Shown one piece after another: positions 5,724-5,901 of a DNA stretch of 5,901 bases (position 1 is the stretch's first letter; each line of letters starts with the position of its first letter). The notes beneath the pieces are model-generated. The model worked only from the letters and a program-made list of their open reading frames with translations, had not been told where the DNA came from and ran no database searches. Origin of the DNA: Bryobacteraceae bacterium (GTDB lineage: Bacteria > Acidobacteriota > Terriglobia > Bryobacterales > Bryobacteraceae); contig JADGHK010000181.1 in NCBI GenBank assembly GCA_019686145.1, positions 1 through 5,901 of the forward strand. The letters are read 5' to 3'. The position numbers and the translations under genes are program-made.

Positions 5724-5901
5724 TCATTTCTGACCCTCCGGCTTAGGCTTGCTTGAATCCGGGTACACCAGCGGTTTTCCTTGCTTTCGGTACTCTGATA
5801 AACCGCAGGAGCCCAAGGTCTTGAAGCCATGCTTCTCAAGTAACGCCGCGGCACGCGCAGCGCGTCCCCCCTGGTTTCAAAGGGTGACGATGACCTTGTT
5901 C
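5724..5901 (-). CDS. Rhodanese-domain protein with in-frame TGA at the active-site Cys: probable selenoprotein, partial (N-terminus beyond window)
   Basis: On the minus strand the frame entering at 5900 reads NKVIVTL, then TGA (5879-5877), then NQGGRAARAAALLEKHGF, KTLGSCGLSEYRKQGKPL and a Lys/Pro-rich tail, stopping at TGA 5726-5724. This is the C-terminal half of a rhodanese domain: a hydrophobic strand leading into the active-site loop, the helix GRAARAAALLEKHGF, a strand, and the typical final YRKQGKPL. Rhodaneses have C-x-x-G-x-R at the loop; here the loop is TGA-N-Q-G-G-R, so the TGA replaces the catalytic Cys exactly. Homology on both sides in one unbroken frame argues for selenocysteine insertion. 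Such proteins would transfer sulfur or selenium from a persulfide-type intermediate. Rhodanese-like selenoproteins have been reported in metagenomic surveys (from memory). The alternatives are a nonsense mutation (TGC/TGT to TGA) or a sequence error. The gene is convergent with the propeller gene, 16 bases apart. Confidence 0.72.
5843..5863 (-). promoter_or_regulatory. Candidate bacterial SECIS hairpin downstream of the in-frame TGA
   Basis: On the minus-strand RNA, bases 14-21 after the UGA (window 5863-5856, GCGCUGCG) pair with bases 27-34 (5850-5843, CGCGGCGU). This makes an 8-pair stem with two G-U pairs and a five-base loop, CGUGC, at 22-26 bases after the UGA. The loop position and the G in its first two bases fit the usual description of bacterial SECIS elements read by SelB. 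A competing hairpin (bases 12-24; ACGCG/CGCGU with loop CUG) is also possible. The Arg/Ala-rich codons here are GC-rich, so a stem can arise by chance. Confidence 0.4.

Noticed and set aside
5714..5732. CAGAA/TTCTG inverted repeat between the convergent genes as a shared terminator
   Set aside because: It has only five AT-containing pairs with a 9-base loop and no T-tract, which is within chance expectation.
5516..5854. 112-codon minus-strand open frame overlapping the rhodanese and propeller 3' ends
   Set aside because: It is in a different frame from the rhodanese and its translation shows no family features; the rhodanese frame explains the region from 5724 onward.
5877..5879. Frameshift or ordinary stop ending an upstream gene at the TGA
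   Set aside because: The same frame before and after the TGA gives contiguous rhodanese sequence, so no shift is needed, and a stop here would remove the catalytic residue and half the fold.
1..5901. CRISPR array, tRNA/rRNA gene, insertion sequence or transposase
   Set aside because: No regularly spaced direct repeats, no tRNA cloverleaf or rRNA-like stretch, and no transposase-like frame or terminal inverted repeats were seen. The repetition in the propeller genes is at protein level.

Overview
The window is about 60% GC by eye and codes almost entirely on the + strand. It reads like a bacterial chromosome from the Acidobacteriota (Bryobacterales/Solibacterales type) or, less likely, a planctomycete. 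This rests on the abundance of exported PQQ-like beta-propeller proteins with the WPMWGG / WPQFRG opening motif and on the conserved blocks in the 479-residue propeller. The assignment is made from memory of these families, not from a search.

Layout. (1) Bases 1-816: 3' end of a long exported propeller protein, with only its Ig-like and LamG/concanavalin-like C-terminal modules visible. It is joined by an ATGA overlap to (2) 813-2252, a second, complete exported PQQ-like propeller; the two look like one operon. (3) Bases 2253-2381: intergenic region with a good extended -10 promoter and a strong Shine-Dalgarno, serving (4) 2382-3302, a secreted M43 (pappalysin/cytophagalysin-like) zinc metalloprotease. 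(5) Bases 3303-3527: intergenic region with two hairpins and an 11-codon leader ORF that has a strong Shine-Dalgarno and ends in an ATGA overlap with (6) 3528-4625, an iron-containing alcohol dehydrogenase with all four metal ligands. This overlaps by 13 bases (7) 4613-5707, a third exported propeller of eight blades. (8) Bases 5724-5901, minus strand: 3' end of a rhodanese-domain gene convergent with the propeller and running off the window edge.

The most notable point is in (8). The rhodanese reading frame is interrupted by a single in-frame TGA (5879-5877, minus strand) exactly where the catalytic cysteine of the C-x-x-G-x-R active-site loop should be. The frame continues as a well-formed rhodanese C-terminus for 50 more codons. 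A GC-rich hairpin with a G in its short apical loop lies at the distance from the TGA expected of a bacterial SECIS element. The best reading is a selenocysteine-containing rhodanese that routine annotation would truncate or miss. A nonsense mutation or sequence error cannot be excluded from this window alone.

The three propellers are probably non-enzymatic, BamB-like exported scaffolds or sensors. Their exact roles, and the reason one is translationally linked to a cytoplasmic alcohol dehydrogenase, cannot be told from the sequence.
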